From NCBI GenBank assembly GCA_029262235.1, contig JAJCZU010000005.1:1-6362 (forward strand): DNA of 6,362 nucleotides, written 5' to 3'. Shown here in pieces: positions 4,252 through 6,362 of the stretch (within the stretch, counting starts at the first letter, position 1; each line of letters opens with the position of its first letter). Position numbers and translations under genes: made by a program. The notes below the pieces were generated by a model that saw nothing but the letters and a program-made list of their open reading frames with translations, did no database searches and was not told the DNA's origin. This DNA is from Candidatus Eiseniibacteriota bacterium (lineage in GTDB: Bacteria; Orphanbacterota; Orphanbacteria; Orphanbacterales; Orphanbacteraceae).

Positions 4252-5913
4252 ATGAGTCGAATCGAACGCTTTTTGCTCGTGCTTGTGATCGTGGCCGGCG
4301 TGCTGCTGCTTTTCCGCGACGTGTCGAAGCCGTGGGACGGAATCGGCGGCTGGAACGGCACCTGGGTCAGCACGGCCGCACGCAACCATCTCGAATACGG
4401 GCTCGGCGTGACGAAGGGGATCGCGGTTCGGAACGACGAGTCCCTGCCGCCGGGCGAGTTTCGCTACTACGTGCATCACCCGGCGGGACTTCCGCTGGCA
4501 GTTGCCGCGACCTATGCGATTCTGGGCGAGTCGGAACGCTCCGCGCGGCTTTTCGCGATCACGTGCGCGATTCTCACTCTGTTCCTGCTCTTTCTGATCG
4601 GGAAAGACCTCGGCGGCGTTTCTCTCGGGCTCATGGCGGCCGCACTCGTCGCGTGCCAGCCGTTGTTCGTGCTCGCCGGCGCCATGGTCAATCACGAGGC
4701 CCCGACCGGGCTCTTCATTCTGCTTACCGTTTACTCGATCATTCGCTGGCGCCGCGACCGGAGCCGCACCTGGGGCGCCGTTTCTCTGCTGTCGTTCCTG
4801 ATCGGCACACAGTTCGGCTGGCCGGTTTATTATCTCGGGGTGCTTCTCCCGCTCTACGCGTTCTGGGTCGATCCGACACTGATTCGGAAGACGATCGCGT
4901 TTCCCGTGCTCGCCGTGCTCGCGTTCGCCCTCTTCATCGGGCATACGTACTGGGCGATCGGCGACCTCACGATCCCGGCGCTGAAGCAGTCTTTCGCGAT
5001 GCGATCTTCGGGCGTTGTCGCACTCGACACCGCGCACGACTGGGATCGGCTCGCGCAGAGCGGCGGATACGGCTTCAGTGCCGGATCGGCCGCGCCGCGC
5101 GTTCCCTACGTTGATTCGTTCATTCGAAGCGGCACGCAGCTCCTGAACCTCACAAGCCTTTCGTTTCTCCTGCTCGCGCTGATCGGGCTCGCGTCGCGAC
5201 CGCGCGGCGTCGTCTACGGACTGACGGCGGTCGGGCTGCTGCACCTCGTGATTTTCAGGCAGGGGGCGTACGAGCACTGGTACTGGTCGTATTACATGTT
5301 GCTCGGCCTCGGCCTCGCCGCCGGCTGCGGCCTGCGCTTTTTCATGAAGCGCATCTCCGAGCCGTTCGCGCGCCATCTGCTGTTTTTCTTCGTCGGCGTG
5401 CTGATCGTGATTCCGGCGTTCGGGAAGCTGCGGTTCATGAAGACCGAAGGGCGCCAGAACCTGTTCGTGCACGCGCGCGGGCTTCAGAAGATCGTGATCG
5501 AGAACGAATCGTGGCCCCGCGCCGTCGTGTTCGGCAGGGCGCTGGCCGAATCCAGGATTCCCGACGGCCCGGTGCTGACGAACCTGCCGTTCCTCGGCCC
5601 GCAGATGGAACATTACGGACGGCACCGCATTCTGCATCAGGACCGGTGGCGGTACGACGATCTCATGGCCGGTGCCCGGGAGTCGGGCGCGAAGACGATC
5701 GCGCTCGTGACACGGCTCGGCACGAGCAACGACTGGGCCGAATTCGTCGACGGCGCCCCCAGCCTGGGCTCGTTCGCGCTCGACCGCTCGCAGGTCAGGC
5801 TCTACGCGATCGACGAGATCCCGGCACGCGCGCCCGCCCCGCCAGCGGCTTCCTCCTCCCCCGGAGCCGATTCCGGCGGAGAAACGGCCACCGACCCCGG
5901 TCAGGCGCAGTAG
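4252..5913 (+). CDS. GT39-type (PMT/ArnT-like) membrane glycosyltransferase
   Basis: 553 residues. The GT39/PMT_2 family transfers sugars from polyprenyl-phosphate carriers to lipid, glycan or protein acceptors on the outer face of the inner membrane. Residues 6-22 form the first membrane helix. The periplasmic loop GGWNGTWVSTAARNHLEYG (32-50) occupies the catalytic loop position, although the classic Asp-Glu of ArnT/PMT is not obvious. YYVHHPAGLPLAVA (72-85), ERSARLFAI, MVNHEAP (145-151) and GAYEHWYWSYYML (338-350) are family hallmarks from memory. About ten or eleven membrane helices can be placed up to residue 391. A soluble domain follows (392-522), ending in a Pro/Ala/Ser-rich tail (523-553). 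No sugar-nucleotide or polymer genes adjoin it, so donor and acceptor are unknown. The start is the first ATG of the hydrophobic N-terminus, and its lack of a ribosome binding site is unusual here. Confidence 0.9.
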   Translation: MSRIERFLLVLVIVAGVLLLFRDVSKPWDGIGGWNGTWVSTAARNHLEYGLGVTKGIAVRNDESLPPGEFRYYVHHPAGLPLAVAATYAILGESERSARLFAITCAILTLFLLFLIGKDLGGVSLGLMAAALVACQPLFVLAGAMVNHEAPTGLFILLTVYSIIRWRRDRSRTWGAVSLLSFLIGTQFGWPVYYLGVLLPLYAFWVDPTLIRKTIAFPVLAVLAFALFIGHTYWAIGDLTIPALKQSFAMRSSGVVALDTAHDWDRLAQSGGYGFSAGSAAPRVPYVDSFIRSGTQLLNLTSLSFLLLALIGLASRPRGVVYGLTAVGLLHLVIFRQGAYEHWYWSYYMLLGLGLAAGCGLRFFMKRISEPFARHLLFFFVGVLIVIPAFGKLRFMKTEGRQNLFVHARGLQKIVIENESWPRAVVFGRALAESRIPDGPVLTNLPFLGPQMEHYGRHRILHQDRWRYDDLMAGARESGAKTIALVTRLGTSNDWAEFVDGAPSLGSFALDRSQVRLYAIDEIPARAPAPPAASSSPGADSGGETATDPGQAQ

Positions 5914-5993
5914 CCCCGTCAGCCTGCCCGGCGACAGCCGCGTTCGCGCCTCATTCCTCGTATTTCGCTCATTGCAGGCCGTTTCAGCTGTCT

Positions 5994-6016
5994 GCGGGCC
6001 GGAATCCCGTCTTTTT
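5994..6016 (+). terminator. Weak candidate terminator after the glycosyltransferase
   Basis: GCGGG (5994-5998) pairs with CCCGT (6006-6010) around a 7-base loop, followed by TCTTTTT... pyrimidines with five T at 6012-6016. The stem is short, so termination would be partial. A pyrimidine-rich stretch continues to about 6050. No gene is visible between 5914 and 6152. Confidence 0.28.
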
Positions 6017-6092
6017 CCCGCAAAATCTCGATTTTCTTTCCTTTTCTCCGCAACTCCGGGCCCTCGTGTCTGGATAAGAAGGGCAAATAGGA

Positions 6093-6119
6093 CAGGAGTT
6101 ACGGGCCGCCCGGCTCCTG
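6093..6119 (+). other. Hairpin in the leader of the right-edge gene
   Basis: CAGGAG (6093-6098) pairs with CTCCTG (6114-6119), and inside it CGGG (6102-6105) pairs with CCCG (6109-6112). The T-run (6130-6134) is 10 bases downstream, too far for a normal terminator. Because the 5' arm resembles a ribosome binding site and the true site is at 6139-6144, it may instead be a leader or stability structure. Confidence 0.45.
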
Positions 6120-6152
6120 ACACACAAACTTTTTGCTTAAGGAGAAGAGAAA

Positions 6153-6362
6153 ATGATCAACCCGAACGCCAGTAACAGTGTCGGAACGCAGGTCAACCGC
6201 TACCTGGACGCCCTCGGTCTTCCGGACGCTTTCGGTGACAAGATCGGTGCCCTCGTCGACACCGCCCGCGGTGACGCTGCCGGCGCGCTTCGCAACATCG
6301 TAGATCTCAACAGTGGTCTTTCCACCAAAACGCTCGATCGCCTGACCGGCGCTCGTGGTCGT
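6153..6362 (+). CDS. N-terminal 70 codons of an unrecognised, probably abundant helical protein
   Basis: The gene starts at ATG 6153 and runs off the right edge with no stop in 70 codons. AAGGAG (6139-6144), eight bases before the ATG, is the best ribosome binding site in the window. The visible part has no signal peptide or membrane segment, no Cys or Trp. An Asn/Ser-rich start (MINPNASNSVGTQ) leads into amphipathic helices (VNRYLDALGLPDAFGDKIGALV and a helix after residue 38). Gly is coded by GGT in six of nine cases, unlike the GGC-rich neighbours, and AAC/GAC endings dominate, which suits high expression. I do not recognise the family. A polar, Cys-free N-terminus without a signal peptide would suit a type III secreted component, given the needle-like gene at the left edge, but that is inference only. 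Confidence 0.72.
   Translation, partial: MINPNASNSVGTQVNRYLDALGLPDAFGDKIGALVDTARGDAAGALRNIVDLNSGLSTKTLDRLTGARGR

Noticed and set aside
5996-6063. GGGCCGGA / TCCGGGCCC inverted arms around a pyrimidine-rich stretch.
   Set aside because: The arms need a bulge and are about 50 bases apart; GC-rich arms of this size are expected by chance here.
4174-6123. Open reading frame of 649 codons on the minus strand, the longest in the window.
   Set aside because: It mirrors the GT39 gene. The product is Arg/Glu/Gln-rich, with no domain, hydrophobic core pattern or ribosome binding site, while the plus-strand frame has clear family motifs and membrane helices. GC-rich genes often leave the antisense frame open.
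6121-6140. Second possible sigma54 promoter (TGACAC ... TTGCT) before the right-edge gene.
   Set aside because: The GG is missing and the spacing to GC is about four bases too long.

Overview
The window is GC-rich, gene-dense DNA from a Gram-negative bacterium. The evidence is two lipoprotein signal peptides, a c-type cytochrome, a probable type III secretion needle protein and sigma70- and sigma54-like promoters. Gene content would suit Myxococcota or another former deltaproteobacterial lineage, but nothing seen fixes the taxonomy. There are no RNA genes, insertion sequences, CRISPR arrays or attachment sites that I can support. No gene-free stretch exceeds about 240 bases.

Left edge (2-295): the last 48 codons of a short, Gln/Met-rich helical protein whose C-terminus aligns without gaps to type III secretion needle subunits (SctF/YscF/PrgI type). 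A strong intrinsic terminator follows, then a sigma70-like promoter. Left centre (296-2324): a membrane-anchored arylsulfotransferase-like beta-propeller on the plus strand. It converges on a minus-strand lipoprotein made of an Ala-rich helical spacer and a five-cysteine domain resembling DUF6370. Centre (2325-3075): a short divergent intergenic region, then a diheme c-type cytochrome lipoprotein. The lipoprotein and the cytochrome probably both face the periplasm.

Right centre (3076-4103): a sigma54-like promoter, a leader holding a 15-bp inverted repeat and two G-runs, and a translationally coupled gene pair: an exported single-PKD-domain protein and an unrecognised 128-residue protein. Right (4252-5913): a membrane-embedded GT39-type glycosyltransferase, possibly translated from a leaderless transcript. 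Right edge (6153-6362): the first 70 codons of an unrecognised, cysteine-free helical protein with a strong ribosome binding site and a highly expressed look.

The complete genes do not form one pathway. Most act at or beyond the inner membrane (sulfotransfer, electron transfer, glycan building, exported PKD domain). The most notable possibility is that the window spans a gap inside or beside a type III secretion locus, with the needle gene on the left and a possible secreted component on the right. Only the left half of that idea has sequence support.
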